Positions 45,361-58,918 of a stretch of 64,000 nt of DNA are shown piece by piece; position 1 is the stretch's first letter; each line of letters begins with the position of its first letter. The notes beneath the pieces were generated by a model. That model worked only from the letters and a program-made list of their open reading frames with translations, ran no database searches and was not told the origin of the DNA. The stretch is from a bacterium (GTDB lineage Bacteria; Babelota; Babeliae; Babelales; RVW-14). The DNA lies in the NCBI GenBank assembly GCA_016699045.1, contig CP064957.1, forward strand, positions 682,001 to 746,000, written 5' to 3'. The translations under genes were made by a program, and so were the position numbers.

Positions 45361-45798
45361 ATGATCTACGAATTTAATGCCGAGCAGCTACCACACTTTG
45401 TTCAGACAACGCTCCTGCCACTCACACAAAAACATCGCATTTTTACCTTTACGGGGCCATTGGGCGCTGGCAAAACCACCACCATTAAAGAAATTTTACG
45501 CCAAAGTGGCGTTAAAGAGACCGTAACAAGCCCTACCTTTGGGTATGTTAATAGCTATAAAAATGCCGAAGAAATAACGTTTTATCATTTCGATTTATAT
45601 CGAATAGGCTCCTTGGACGCATTTATAGCTGCAGGATTTGATGAATATCTCAACGCACCGCAATCTTTATGTTTTATTGAATGGCCGGAAATCATAAAAC
45701 CACTTCTAGATCAATTGATTGACAAAGAAATTGTTTGCCATATAATACTGTCCTACCATCCAACAAACATCAAGAAAAGACGCTGCGCCTTGGAATAA
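45361..45798 (+). CDS. tsaE: tRNA threonylcarbamoyladenosine biosynthesis ATPase TsaE
   Basis: A 145-residue P-loop ATPase of the t6A pathway, which works with TsaB, TsaC and TsaD to modify A37 in ANN-decoding tRNAs. Walker A is FTGPLGAGKTTTIK. TsaE-specific segments are VTSPTFGYVNSYK, FYHFDLYRI and CFIEWPEII. Length is normal. It sits immediately before a tRNA cluster rich in tRNA-Thr, which are t6A substrates; this may be coincidental. Confidence 0.94.
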   Translation: MIYEFNAEQLPHFVQTTLLPLTQKHRIFTFTGPLGAGKTTTIKEILRQSGVKETVTSPTFGYVNSYKNAEEITFYHFDLYRIGSLDAFIAAGFDEYLNAPQSLCFIEWPEIIKPLLDQLIDKEIVCHIILSYHPTNIKKRRCALE

Positions 45799-45904
45799 TT
45801 AATTTTTTTTTCGAAAAAAGTTGAAATCTTTAGTAAAATAACTATGATAATTCTCACTATCACGTGTAAATAACGGGATAGGGCTTTGTTGAAATAATTT
45901 TCGT

Positions 45905-45989
45905 GGGGAGGTTCCCGAGTGGCCAAAGGGGACGGACTGTAAATCCGTTGGCAATGCCTTCACAGGTTCGAATCCTGTTCTCCCCACCA
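45905..45989 (+). tRNA. tRNA-Tyr (GTA)
   Basis: An 85-base class II tRNA with a long variable arm. Acceptor GGGGAGG/TCTCCCC, anticodon loop CTGTAAA with GTA, T-arm ACAGG-TTCGAAT-CCTGT, and encoded CCA. It opens the tRNA cluster before secE. Confidence 0.95.
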
Positions 45990-46012
45990 TAATTTTAGAG
46001 CGCGGATATTGC

Positions 46013-46089
46013 GCGGGAATAGCTCAATTGGCTAGAGCGACAGCCTTCCAAGCTGTAGGTTGCGGGTTCGAGCCCCGTTTCCCGCTCCA
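46013..46089 (+). tRNA. tRNA-Gly (TCC)
   Basis: Acceptor GCGGGAA/TTCCCGC, anticodon stem-loop CAGCC-TTCCAAG-CTG with TCC, T-arm GCGGG-TTCGAGC-CCCGT, and encoded CCA. Confidence 0.95.
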
Positions 46090-46101
46090 GAAGAGAATTT
46101 T

Positions 46102-46177
46102 GCTGGCATAGCTCAGTTGGTAGAGCAGCTGATTTGTAATCAGCAGGTCACTGGTTCAAGTCCAGTTGCCAGCTCCA
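46102..46177 (+). tRNA. tRNA-Thr (TGT)
   Basis: Acceptor GCTGGCA/TGCCAGC, anticodon stem CTGAT/ATCAG with TGT, T-arm ACTGG-TTCAAGT-CCAGT, and encoded CCA. Confidence 0.95.
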
Positions 46178-46319
46178 TTTTTTGCTACTTTTTGCTCATC
46201 ACCATGATGCGATTGGTAAAATTTGTGAAAATATAAAAGTTAAGGTAAGCTAGTAACAAGCTGAATTAACATAAAGAAGTCTGAAAATAAAGATCGATAA
46301 AGTAAAACGAGAAACAAGC

Positions 46320-46395
46320 GCCCACGTAGCTCAGTTGGTAGAGCACTTCCTTGGTAAGGGAGAGGTCACCGGTTCAATCCCGGTCGCGGGCTCCA
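46320..46395 (+). tRNA. tRNA-Thr (GGT)
   Basis: Acceptor GCCCACG/CGCGGGC (one mismatch or wobble), anticodon loop TTGGTAA with GGT, T-arm ACCGG-TTCAATC-CCGGT, and encoded CCA. It stands 38 bases before rpmG. Confidence 0.95.
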
Positions 46396-46433
46396 GTTCA
46401 CAAACCTCATGCTAGTTTTGATGAAAGTTGACC

Positions 46434-46592
46434 ATGGCAAAAAATAGAGTGATTATGCATCTTGAGTGTAAAGATTGTAACCTTAGAAATTATAGTAAAA
46501 AAGTCTCTAAGAAACGAGCTTTCGGTAAGTTGGCATTAAACAAATACTGCTCAACATGTCAGAAGCATTCAACACATAAAGAAACTAAGTAG
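46434..46592 (+). CDS. rpmG: 50S ribosomal protein L33
   Basis: A 52-residue L33 that is easily missed because of its size. It begins MAKNRVIMHLECKDCNLRNY and has a second Cys pair in KYCSTCQKH, so it is the zinc-binding CxxC...CxxC form. It lies between tRNA-Thr(GGT) and tRNA-Trp, the usual place for rpmG ahead of secE-nusG. Its tail (HSTHKETK) is the family's standard basic end. Confidence 0.95.
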   Translation: MAKNRVIMHLECKDCNLRNYSKKVSKKRAFGKLALNKYCSTCQKHSTHKETK

Positions 46593-46598
46593 ATCTGT

Positions 46599-46674
46599 AG
46601 GTCAGTAGCTCCAATGGTAGAGCAGCGGACTCCAAATCCGCGTGTTGGGGGTTCGAATCCCTCCTGACCTGCCA
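46599..46674 (+). tRNA. tRNA-Trp (CCA)
   Basis: Acceptor AGGTCAG/CTGACCT, anticodon loop CTCCAAA with CCA, T-arm GGGGG-TTCGAAT-CCCTC, and encoded CCA end. It starts 6 bases after rpmG and precedes secE. Confidence 0.95.
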
Positions 46675-46712
46675 GTCTCTTTCAAGGTGAAGAAAAGGCA
46701 AAGAGCGTAAAA

Positions 46713-46895
46713 ATGAATAAAATTCTCGTGTTTGTTAACGAAGTGAAAAATGAGCTAAGAAAGATTTCTTGGCCAAGTCGAGATGAACTTGTAGGAGCAA
46801 CTATTATTGTTTGTATCCTTGTACTAGTTCTTTCAACAATTCTTGGTGGCATGGATTTCTTTTTTAGTTTGGTTATAAAAAAAATTATTATGTAG
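46713..46895 (+). CDS. secE: Preprotein translocase subunit SecE
   Basis: A 60-residue single-span SecE, the clamp of the SecYEG channel. The amphipathic cytosolic helix VKNELRKISWPSRDEL is followed by one membrane helix (about 28-58). This short form is the common bacterial type. The upstream genes are tRNA-Trp and rpmG, and nusG follows after 68 bases. Confidence 0.95.
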   Translation: MNKILVFVNEVKNELRKISWPSRDELVGATIIVCILVLVLSTILGGMDFFFSLVIKKIIM

Positions 46896-46911
46896 CCTTT
46901 TGGGCTTTAAA

Positions 46912-46941
46912 TTAATGCTTTTTTAAAGTAAACTCTATAAT
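46912..46941 (+). promoter_or_regulatory. Possible internal promoter before nusG
   Basis: A consensus -10 TATAAT (46936-46941) has a weak TTAATG (46912-46917) 18 bases upstream, in the secE-nusG spacer. It could give extra nusG/ribosomal protein transcription. Confidence 0.35.
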
Positions 46942-46963
46942 TACGTGGGGCTAGATTTAGGCT

Positions 46964-47482
46964 ATGAAACGTTGGTATGTCGTCCAGGTTTACACCGGAT
47001 ACGAAGATATTGTAAAAACCGATTTAGAAAAACGCGTCCAGGAAGAGAATTTAGTTGAATTATTCGGCGAAATTTTGGTCCCAACAGGCGAAGTAGCAAG
47101 TTTCTTTGCTGAGGAAAAATCCAAAAAGGAAAAAATTTTTCCTGGGTATTTACTTATCAACATGGATATGACTGGCGAAACATTCAGGATTGTTGCATCA
47201 AACCCTCGCGTTACACGCTTTCTGGGCGGGGAAAGTCCAGCTCCTCTTTCTGATAGAGAAGTTGAGCGTATTTTCTCTCAAATGTCTGGAAAATTAGCAA
47301 TTGCGACAGAGAAAGAAGCGTTTGTAGTTGGAAGCGAAGTCAATATTTGCAGTGGACCGTTTTCTGGTTTTGTTGGCATTATTGATAAGACAGATGATGA
47401 AAAAGAACGGCTTACCGTCATGGTTAGCATTTTTGGTAGATTAACTCCAGTTGAACTAGGTTTTGATCAAGTAAAGAAATAG
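46964..47482 (+). CDS. nusG: Transcription termination/antitermination protein NusG
   Basis: A 172-residue NusG. The NGN domain starts KRWYVVQVYTGYEDIVKTDLEKR and includes FPGYLLINMDM, the RNA polymerase clamp-binding surface. The KOW domain follows near VNICSGPFSGFVGIIDKTDDEKERLTVMV. It binds RNA polymerase, suppresses pausing and links it to ribosomes or Rho. rplK follows after 50 bases in the classic order. Confidence 0.97.
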   Translation: MKRWYVVQVYTGYEDIVKTDLEKRVQEENLVELFGEILVPTGEVASFFAEEKSKKEKIFPGYLLINMDMTGETFRIVASNPRVTRFLGGESPAPLSDREVERIFSQMSGKLAIATEKEAFVVGSEVNICSGPFSGFVGIIDKTDDEKERLTVMVSIFGRLTPVELGFDQVKK

Positions 47483-47532
47483 CAATAGGATCACTAAAAG
47501 GCAATAACAGTAGGTAGATTTTAGGTAAAATC

Positions 47533-47958
47533 ATGTCAAAAAAAATAAAAGCTAATGTCAGATTACGTCTTCAAGGAGGCGCTGCAACTCCTGCTCCGCC
47601 AGTAGGTTCAATGCTTGGTCAACACGGCGTTAATCTTATGGATTTTTGTAAAAAGTTTAATGCGGCAACCGCAAGTCAAAAAGGCGAAGTAGTACCAATT
47701 ATTGTTACTGTTTACGTTGATAAAACTTTTGACTTTGTTACCAAAACTGCTCCAGTATCAGATTTGCTGAAAAAGAGAGCAAACATCAAGAAAGGTTCTA
47801 GTACCCCTGGGAAAGCTTCTGCTGGAACAATTCAGATGAAAGACATTGAAGAAATTGCTAAAATCAAAATGGTCAACTTAAATGCTGTAGACCTTGAAGC
47901 AGCAAAGAAAACGATTGCTGGTAGTGCTCGTAGCATGGGCCTTGAAGTTATTGAGTAA
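47533..47958 (+). CDS. rplK: 50S ribosomal protein L11
   Basis: A 141-residue L11 of standard length. The N-terminal domain has GGAATPAPPVGSMLGQHGVNLMDFCKKFN, the Pro-rich region at the GTPase-associated centre. The C-terminal rRNA-binding domain includes KGSSTPGKASAGTIQMKDIEEIAKIK and ends AGSARSMGLEVIE. rplA follows. Confidence 0.97.
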   Translation: MSKKIKANVRLRLQGGAATPAPPVGSMLGQHGVNLMDFCKKFNAATASQKGEVVPIIVTVYVDKTFDFVTKTAPVSDLLKKRANIKKGSSTPGKASAGTIQMKDIEEIAKIKMVNLNAVDLEAAKKTIAGSARSMGLEVIE

Positions 47959-48015
47959 TATAACGTCGTTATAACTGGTTCATCTTAAAATTAATTATTG
48001 AAGTAGGATCTATAC

Positions 48016-48708
48016 ATGGGGAACGTTAGTAAAAATCATAAAAAGGCATTACAGCTACTGGCAAACGCTGAAATAACTTCATGCAAGTCAGCATTAGACT
48101 TTGTCATTAAAAATGCGTATACCAAATTTGATGAATCAGTTGATGCGGATATTTCACTCGGCATTGATGCGTCAAAGGGCGATCAAACTGTTCGCGGCTC
48201 GGTATTGTTACCGCACGGCCTTGGTAAGAAGGTTCGTGTTCTTGTTTTTGCTAAAGGGTCATACGAAGAAGCTGCATTAAAAGCTGGTGCCGACTATGTT
48301 GGCGCTGATGATCTTGTAGAAAAAATTGAAGGTGGCTGGATGGAATTTGATGCAGCTGTTGCGACGCCTGATTTAATGGGCCTTGTTGGGAAAGTAGCAA
48401 AAGTATTGGGACCTCGAGGATTGCTGCCAAACAAAAAAATTGGCACCGTTACTTTCGATGTTGCAGAAATTGTTTCTGACCTTAAAAAGGGTCGTTTGTC
48501 ATTTCGTAACGACAAAGGCGGCACCTTGCATGCACCGTTTGGTAAAGTTTCTTTTGGCTCAGAAAAGCTTATAGAAAATCTTGCAGCACTTGTTAAAGCT
48601 GTTCAATCATGCAAACCTGCATCCTCAAAAGGTAAGTTTTTAAGAAAGATTACCATTTCATCAACGATGGGTGTTGGCTTAACAATTAATCCTGATGAAA
48701 TCGGATAA
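48016..48708 (+). CDS. rplA: 50S ribosomal protein L1
   Basis: A 230-residue L1, the mobile stalk protein at the ribosomal E site, which in many bacteria represses its own L11 operon. Recognisable segments are ADISLGIDASKGDQTVRGSVLLPHG, VLGPRGLLPNKKIGTVT and FRNDKGGTLHAPFGK. No obvious L1-binding mimic could be identified upstream of rplK by eye. Confidence 0.97.
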   Translation: MGNVSKNHKKALQLLANAEITSCKSALDFVIKNAYTKFDESVDADISLGIDASKGDQTVRGSVLLPHGLGKKVRVLVFAKGSYEEAALKAGADYVGADDLVEKIEGGWMEFDAAVATPDLMGLVGKVAKVLGPRGLLPNKKIGTVTFDVAEIVSDLKKGRLSFRNDKGGTLHAPFGKVSFGSEKLIENLAALVKAVQSCKPASSKGKFLRKITISSTMGVGLTINPDEIG

Positions 48709-48737
48709 ATAAGCATATAAGCAAAAGGAATTAAACC

Positions 48738-49247
48738 ATGAACCGCCAACAAAAAGAAAGTTCTATTTCTGATTTTGTAAAAATTCTTACAGATTCACAA
48801 AGCACTATTCTTGTTAAATATAAAGGCCTTAGTGTTAATAACATGCAATCACTCAGACAAAATCTGCGTGAAGATGGCGGTAATTTAAAAATTACCAAAG
48901 CACGTCTTATGAAAATTGCTGCGCAACAAGTTGGTTCAGATGTTCAAGGACTTTCTGAATTCAAGGAGCATTTTCATGACCAAGTAGGCCTTGTTTTTAG
49001 CAAAGAAGATAATATTTCAGCATTAGCAAAAAGACTTGTAAACTTTTCAAAGGATAACCAATCTTTTGAATTGGTTGCGGGTTTGTATGAGCAACGTCTT
49101 CTTTCAGTAAATGAATTAAAAACATATGCTTCTTTGCCTTCTCGAGATGTGTTGTTGGCTATACTTGCTGGCACATTAAAAGAACCAATTGCGCAATTTG
49201 CACGAGCTTTGAATTTGATTGCTGAAAGCAGAAAAGAAAATATATAA
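48738..49247 (+). CDS. rplJ: 50S ribosomal protein L10
   Basis: A 169-residue L10, the base of the L7/L12 stalk. It contains VKYKGLSVNNMQSLRQNLR, LKITKARLMKIA and the C-terminal helix (LKEPIAQFARALNLIAES) that docks L7/L12 dimers. AAAAGGA is the ribosome binding site. The spacer to rplL is longer than usual (171 bases). Confidence 0.96.
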   Translation: MNRQQKESSISDFVKILTDSQSTILVKYKGLSVNNMQSLRQNLREDGGNLKITKARLMKIAAQQVGSDVQGLSEFKEHFHDQVGLVFSKEDNISALAKRLVNFSKDNQSFELVAGLYEQRLLSVNELKTYASLPSRDVLLAILAGTLKEPIAQFARALNLIAESRKENI

Positions 49248-49278
49248 ATAAAAAGCCTTTAAATCTGGGCTAAATACT

Positions 49279-49318
49279 TGTATATTGTCAATCTGTGTGA
49301 TAACATAATTGTTATAAT
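49279..49318 (+). promoter_or_regulatory. Possible internal promoter/dyad between rplJ and rplL
   Basis: The 171-base rplJ-rplL spacer contains a consensus TATAAT (49313-49318) without a good -35, and an ATAACA...TGTTAT dyad just before it. Alternative boxes TTGTAT/TAACAT (49279-49284, 49301-49306) are spaced 16 bases. A boost of L7/L12 over L10 would fit the 4-6:1 stoichiometry, but this is inference. Confidence 0.3.
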
Positions 49319-49418
49319 AACAGGGTTGAAATAATCAAAAAGTAGATTTTTGAGTAGATTTTGATTGTTGATTAAGTTTTTATTAATAGTAATTCGTTAG
49401 TTGTTAGGGAGTTGTCTC

Positions 49419-49784
49419 ATGGCGTCAAGATTGGTTGAAGAAATAAGCAAAATGTCTGTAATGGAACTTGCTGAACTTGTTAAAGAAATTGAAGAATTTT
49501 TTGGTGTTTCAGCGGCGGCTCCAGTAGCAGCAGCTCCAGCAGCAGGCAACGCAGCTCCAGTAGCAGAATCTAAATCTGAATTCAAAGTTGTCCTTAAAGA
49601 TGGTGGTAGCGAAAAAATTAAAGTAATTAAAGCTCTTCGTACCGTAACAACACTTTCTCTTGGTGATGCTAAAAAAGCAGTTGATGAAGTGCCATTTACC
49701 GTTTCAGAAGCTGCTCCTAAAGAAGAAGCTGAAAAAATCAAAAAAGCTCTTGAAGAAGCCGGCGCAAAGGTTGAGCTCTCTTAA
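49419..49784 (+). CDS. rplL: 50S ribosomal protein L7/L12
   Basis: A 121-residue L7/L12 from the ATG at 49419, preceded by TAGGGAG; an ATG six codons upstream is less likely. The N-terminal dimerisation helices (LVEEISKMSVMELAELVKEIEE) are followed by the flexible Ala/Pro hinge (AAAPVAAAPAAGNAAPVAE). The C-terminal GTPase-factor-binding domain reads KIKVIKALRTVTTLSLGDAKKAVDEVP...LEEAGAKVELS. Confidence 0.97.
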   Translation: MASRLVEEISKMSVMELAELVKEIEEFFGVSAAAPVAAAPAAGNAAPVAESKSEFKVVLKDGGSEKIKVIKALRTVTTLSLGDAKKAVDEVPFTVSEAAPKEEAEKIKKALEEAGAKVELS

Positions 49785-49827
49785 CTCTTTGTTACTTTTT
49801 TTACTTTTTTTATTTAGTGCATTTTTG

Positions 49828-49877
49828 AGAATGCCCATTTTAAGCAATACGTTGTTTTAAAATGGGATTCTCTTGTC
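49828..49877 (+). terminator. Partial terminator/attenuator between rplL and rpoB
   Basis: GAGAAT-G-CCCATTTTAA (49828-49844) pairs with TTAAAATGGG-ATTCTC (49858-49873), with one bulged G and a 14-base loop, followed only by TTGTC. A leaky rplL-rpoB attenuator or processing hairpin is common in this operon and sets the ratio of ribosomal protein to polymerase transcripts. Confidence 0.55.
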
Positions 49878-49935
49878 ATTAGGCGTTTGTGTTCAGATAA
49901 GTTGCTAGTGCTTTTTTAGGGTTAGGAGCAATTGG

Positions 49936-54253
<4,318 letters not shown>

Positions 54254-54261
<8 letters not shown>

Positions 54262-57200
54262 TAGAATGCTTGAACGATTTCGTGAATACATCAATACAAC
54301 ACAGTTTAATGCGATCAGAATAGGCATTGCTTCACCAGAAAAGATTCGCTCTCTTTCGTATGGTGAAGTTAAGAAAATTGAAACCATTAACTATCGCACA
54401 CTTAAACCTGAGCGTGATGGTCTATTTTGCGCACGTATTTTCGGTCCAGTAAAAGACTGGGAATGTAATTGCGGCAAATACAAACGTATGAAACATCGTG
54501 GGGTTACCTGCGAAAAGTGTGGTGTTGAAGTTATTCAATCACGCGTACGTCGTGAACGGATGGGACATATTAATCTTGTTTCACCAGTTTGTCATATCTG
54601 GTTCTTAAAAGGTATACCTAGTTATTTAAGTTTAATTATGGGTATGACCGTTCGCGATCTTGAACGCGTTATTTACTTTGATAGTTATATTGTTATCAAT
54701 CAAGGTAATTCACCATACCCTCAAAAAACTTTACTCAACAGTCAAGAATATGAAGAGTATGCCAGCACACATGTTGACGACATTACGTTTGATGCAGGGA
54801 TGGGCGCGGAAGCAATTAGAACATTACTCACAGGTATTGATTTAAATTTTGAAGTTCGCAAAATTGAAGAAGAATACAAAAAAACAACCTCTATTGCCGT
54901 AAAGCACAGACTTGCAAAACGTTATAAAGTACTTTACAGTATGCTTCAAGCAACTATTCGTCCAGAATGGGTTTGCTTTGAAGTCTTGCCAGTCATTCCA
55001 TCAGACTTGCGTCCATTGGTACCTCTTGAGGGTGGTCGTTTTGCGAGTTCAGATTTGAACGATCTTTATCGACGTGTTTTGAACAGAAACATTCGTCTTA
55101 AGCGTCTTATCGAACTTGAAGCACCAGACGTTATTATCAAAAACGAAAAACGTATGCTTCAAGAATCGGTTGATGCCTTGATCGATAATGGTCGTCGAGG
55201 TCAACCAGTTCGCGGCTCAAATCGTCGTCCTCTTAAATCGTTAAGTGAAATGCTTCGCGGTAAACAAGGTCGATTCCGTCAAAACCTCTTGGGTAAACGT
55301 GTTGACTACTCAGGTCGTTCTGTCATTGTGGTAGAACCAGAACTTGAAATGCATCAATGCGGCTTGCCTAAATTGATGGCACTTGAACTCTTTAAACCAT
55401 ATGTTTATGTAGAATTACAAAAACGAGAACTTGCAACCAATTTGCGTGTTGCAAAGCGTATGGTTGAAGAGATGACTGCTGAGGTCTGGGAAGCTTTAGA
55501 AGAAGTTGTAAAAGACCGAGCTGTGATATTAAACCGTGCTCCAACACTGCATCGCTTAGGTATTCAAGCTTTTTATCCAATTTTGGTAGAAGGTAAATCC
55601 ATTAAAATTCATCCGCTTGTTTGCGCAGCATTTAACGCAGACTTTGACGGTGACCAAATGGCAGTACACGTACCATTGAGCAAGAGAGCTCGCACAGAAA
55701 CAGTCAACTTGATGCTTTCTGTTAACAACTTGCTCTCGCCCGCAAATGGTCGTCCTCTTTCTACACCAACTAAAGATATGGTTCTTGGCTTGTATTATAT
55801 GACTAAGGGTCGCAAAAATGTACCTGGTGAAGGTTTGGTATTTTCAAGTATTCATGAAGTCATTTATGCTTATCAGCATGAACAAATAAGTATTCATGCA
55901 CCAATTAAAGTGCGCCTAAAAAATAATGTTCTTGTTGAAACCACCGTTGGTCGCGTTATTGTTTATGAAGCGCTTCCTGAAGGTTCTGATTTCAACTGGG
56001 TAAATAAAGCCGTTAAGAAAAAAGATCTTGGCGTTTTGGTTGCATCTTTACATAAATATTTTGGCAGCCCATCAACGGTAAAAACATTGGACAAAATTAA
56101 GAAGCTTGGTTTCTCATATGCAACCTTTGGGGGCGTTTCGTTGTCTATCGAGAATTTGATAATTCCTGATGAAAAACAAGGCATCTTGAATGAGAGTAAA
56201 AAACAAGTTGAAAAAGCTGAGCAATTGTACGTCGATGGCGTTATTACCAACGGTGAACGATTGAACAAGATCATTCAAATTTGGGCTCGTGCTACGGAAG
56301 ATGTCGCTAACAAAATGTTAACGGTTCTTGAAAAAGAAGATCGAGCAGCTGCTACAAACGTAGACAAAAACAACAAGCCATTTAACTCCGTATTTCTGAT
56401 GCTAGACTCAGGGGCTCGTGGTTCTAAGCAACAAATTCAACAGTTGGCTGGTATGCGGGGTCTTATGGCTCGACCATCTGGTGAAATTATGGAAACGCCT
56501 GTTTTGGCAAACTTTAAAGAAGGCTTGAGCGTGTTTGAATACTTCGTATCAACACACGGAGCGCGTAAAGGTTTGGCAGATACGGCACTGAAAACAGCTG
56601 ACTCTGGTTACTTAACACGTCGACTTGTTGACGTTGCACAAGATATGGTTGTTACACAAACTGATTGTCAAACACTTGGTTATATTGGTTTGGCCGACAT
56701 AGCCGAATCTGGTGAAATTATTGAATCTATCGGCAAACGAGCATATGGCCGTATTGCAGCAGAAGATATTAAAGATCCATTCACGGGAAAATTGATTGCT
56801 ACACAAGATTCATTGCTCACCGAAAGTATTGTTGAAGAAATCAATGACTCGGCAGTAAACAAAATAAACGTTCGCTCAGCATTAACCTGTCAAGCCAAAC
56901 GTGGCGTTTGTGCAAAATGTTATGGCATGGATCTTTCAACTCAAAAGTTGGTTGAAATTGGTGCATCCGTCGGTATTATTGCCGCACAATCAATTGGTGA
57001 ACCAGGTACGCAGCTTACCATGAGAACGTTCCATATCGGTGGTACCGCAAGCGGATTGATTGAACAAAACCATTACAAAGCACGTTTTGATGGCAGAGTT
57101 TCATATCGAGATGTTCACGCGATAAAAAATCGTCATGGACTATGGACGGTCATGAATCGTAAATCAAAGGTTGTTATCATTCAAGAAGATGGACGCGAGT

Positions 57201-58378
57201 TAGAAGAATATAAACTCGAATACGGTTCTATCATTTTTGTTGATGACAATGCAATGATTAAGTCTGGCGAGAAAATTGCCGAATGGGAACCACACAAAGT
57301 TATTATGTCAGAAAAGAATGGTTCGGTTCAATTCATTGACTTAATTGAAAACGTTACTTATCAAGAACGATTTGACGAAACAACCGGTATGTCACTCAAG
57401 ATTATTCTTGAGCGGCGCGATGAAAAACGTCAACCGTGCGTTGTCGTATTTGACAAAGAAGGCGGCGAAGAAGCTCGTTATTATCTCCCAACCGGCGCTA
57501 TCTTGATTGTAGAACCAAATGCGATGGTGGTTCCTGGTGACGCTCTTGCTAAATTGCCTCGTGAAGAAACAAGAACGAAAGATATTACCGGCGGTTTGCC
57601 ACGCATTGCAGAATTGTTTGAAGCGCGTATTCCAAAAGATACCGCCATTATCAGTGAAGTAGATGGTATTGTTCGCTTTGGCGGCTTGCATAGAGGCCAG
57701 CGACGTGTTACCGTTACTACCGAAGAAGGCGAAATTTTCGAGTACAGCATTCCAAGAAATAAGCAACTTCTTGTCGAAGACAATGAAGCAATCAAAGCTG
57801 GTGATCCATTGTGTTCTGGCGTTCTCAACGTTCATGATATTTTGAGAATTTTGGGACCAGATGATGTACAAAAGTACCTGGTAAAAGAAGTTCAGGAAAT
57901 TTATACCTTACAAGGTATTGAGATAAACGATAAACATATTGAACTGATTGTTAAGCAAATGTTACGTAAAGTTCGTATCATAGATGCTGGCGACACTAAT
58001 TTTGTTGTCGGTGATCGTGTTGATAAGAATCATTTGCAAGCAGTTAATAGGCTTATTGCTCAGGCGGGTAAAAAAATTGCAACAACAAAACCAATTTTGA
58101 TGGGTATAACCAAAGCCTCCTTGGGTACTGAAAGCTTCTTATCTGCCGCATCATTCCAAAACACAACACATGTTTTGACTGAAGCGTCATTGGCTGGCCA
58201 AGTTGATTATCTTTATGGATTGAAAGAAAATATAGTTATTGGTAAACTAATACCAGCTGGAACAGGGGTTGCCTCTTTTAAGCTCCAGCACATTGGAGAG
58301 GAAATTTCTCATCTCGAACGACAAGCTCGAGATGAAGAAAGACTTGAAATTGGTCTTGATAAAATTTCTCTTGATTAA
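54254..58378 (+). CDS. rpoC: RNA polymerase subunit beta prime
   Basis: A 1374-residue beta prime starting at GTG 54254, with AAGGAG 7 bases upstream inside rpoB. The N-terminal zinc-binding domain is CNCGKYKRMKHRGVTCEKCGVEV. The active-site loop NADFDGDQM, which binds catalytic Mg2+, is intact. The second zinc site reads CQAKRGVCAKCYG, and the trigger-loop region MRTFHIGGTAS is present. Between about 1000 and 1170 there is an SI3-like barrel insertion typical of Gram-negative enzymes. The end (EISHLERQARDEERLEIGLD) is close to the omega-binding region. Confidence 0.98.
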
Positions 58379-58388
58379 ATAGGTTTGT

Positions 58389-58464
58389 AGGCACGTAGCT
58401 CAGTTGGTAGAGCATTGCTTTGACGTAGCAGAGGTCAGCGGTTCGATTCCGCTCGTGCCTACCA
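58389..58464 (+). tRNA. tRNA-Val (GAC)
   Basis: Acceptor AGGCACG/CGTGCCT, anticodon stem TTGCT/AGCAG with loop TTGACGT and anticodon GAC, T-arm AGCGG-TTCGATT-CCGCT, and encoded CCA. It starts 10 bases after rpoC. Confidence 0.94.
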
Positions 58465-58540
58465 TTTAAACGAGAGAAGTTGTTCTTGATTAAAATAGAA
58501 ATAAACGATATTATAGATTTGTGTATTTTTAGAAGTTAAA

Positions 58541-58568
58541 TTGACTATTTGTAATCAAAAAATAGTTT
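58541..58568 (+). promoter_or_regulatory. Possible rpsO promoter
   Basis: TTGACT (58541-58546) and TAGTTT (58563-58568) are separated by 16 bases, just before the rpsO start at 58587. The -35 is good and the -10 is weak. Confidence 0.35.
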
Positions 58569-58586
58569 TTAGTTTGAGGTTCTTGA

Positions 58587-58853
58587 ATGTTAAATAAAGA
58601 TGAAAAAAGTGCCATCATTACTCAATTTGCCAAATCAGCAAACGATACCGGCTCATCACAAGTACAAATAGCACTTCTCTCAAAGAGAATTAATCAGCTT
58701 TCTGAGCATTTACAAAAATTCCCTAAAGACAATCATTCTCGCAGAGGACTTCTGTGTATGCTTGGTCGTCGTAAAGCATTCCTTAAGTATTTGGAAAAAA
58801 CTGATTTCAAAAGTTACAGCACTATTTCCCAATCTATGAAAGAAGTAGTTTAG
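58587..58853 (+). CDS. rpsO: 30S ribosomal protein S15
   Basis: An 88-residue S15 of standard length that binds the 16S rRNA three-way junction. It shows TGSSQVQIALLSKRINQLSEHLQKFPKDNHSRRGLLCMLGRRKAFLKYLE in its usual order (the signature is spread over residues 21-70). It precedes pnp, as in many bacteria, where S15 and PNPase expression are linked. Confidence 0.97.
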   Translation: MLNKDEKSAIITQFAKSANDTGSSQVQIALLSKRINQLSEHLQKFPKDNHSRRGLLCMLGRRKAFLKYLEKTDFKSYSTISQSMKEVV

Positions 58854-58918
58854 ATCATTCTTGTCTTCATCCTATTTTATGGTGAAGTCTTTTCTTTTTA
58901 CTGAGAGGTACGATTATA

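Noticed and set aside
45799..45990. Minus-strand frame with GRTGFEPVKALPTDLQS-like sequence
   Set aside because: This is the well-known spurious translation of the complement of tRNA-Tyr.
57392..57871. 159-residue minus-strand frame opposite rpoC
   Set aside because: It is antisense to a conserved part of beta prime and shows no domain or binding site.
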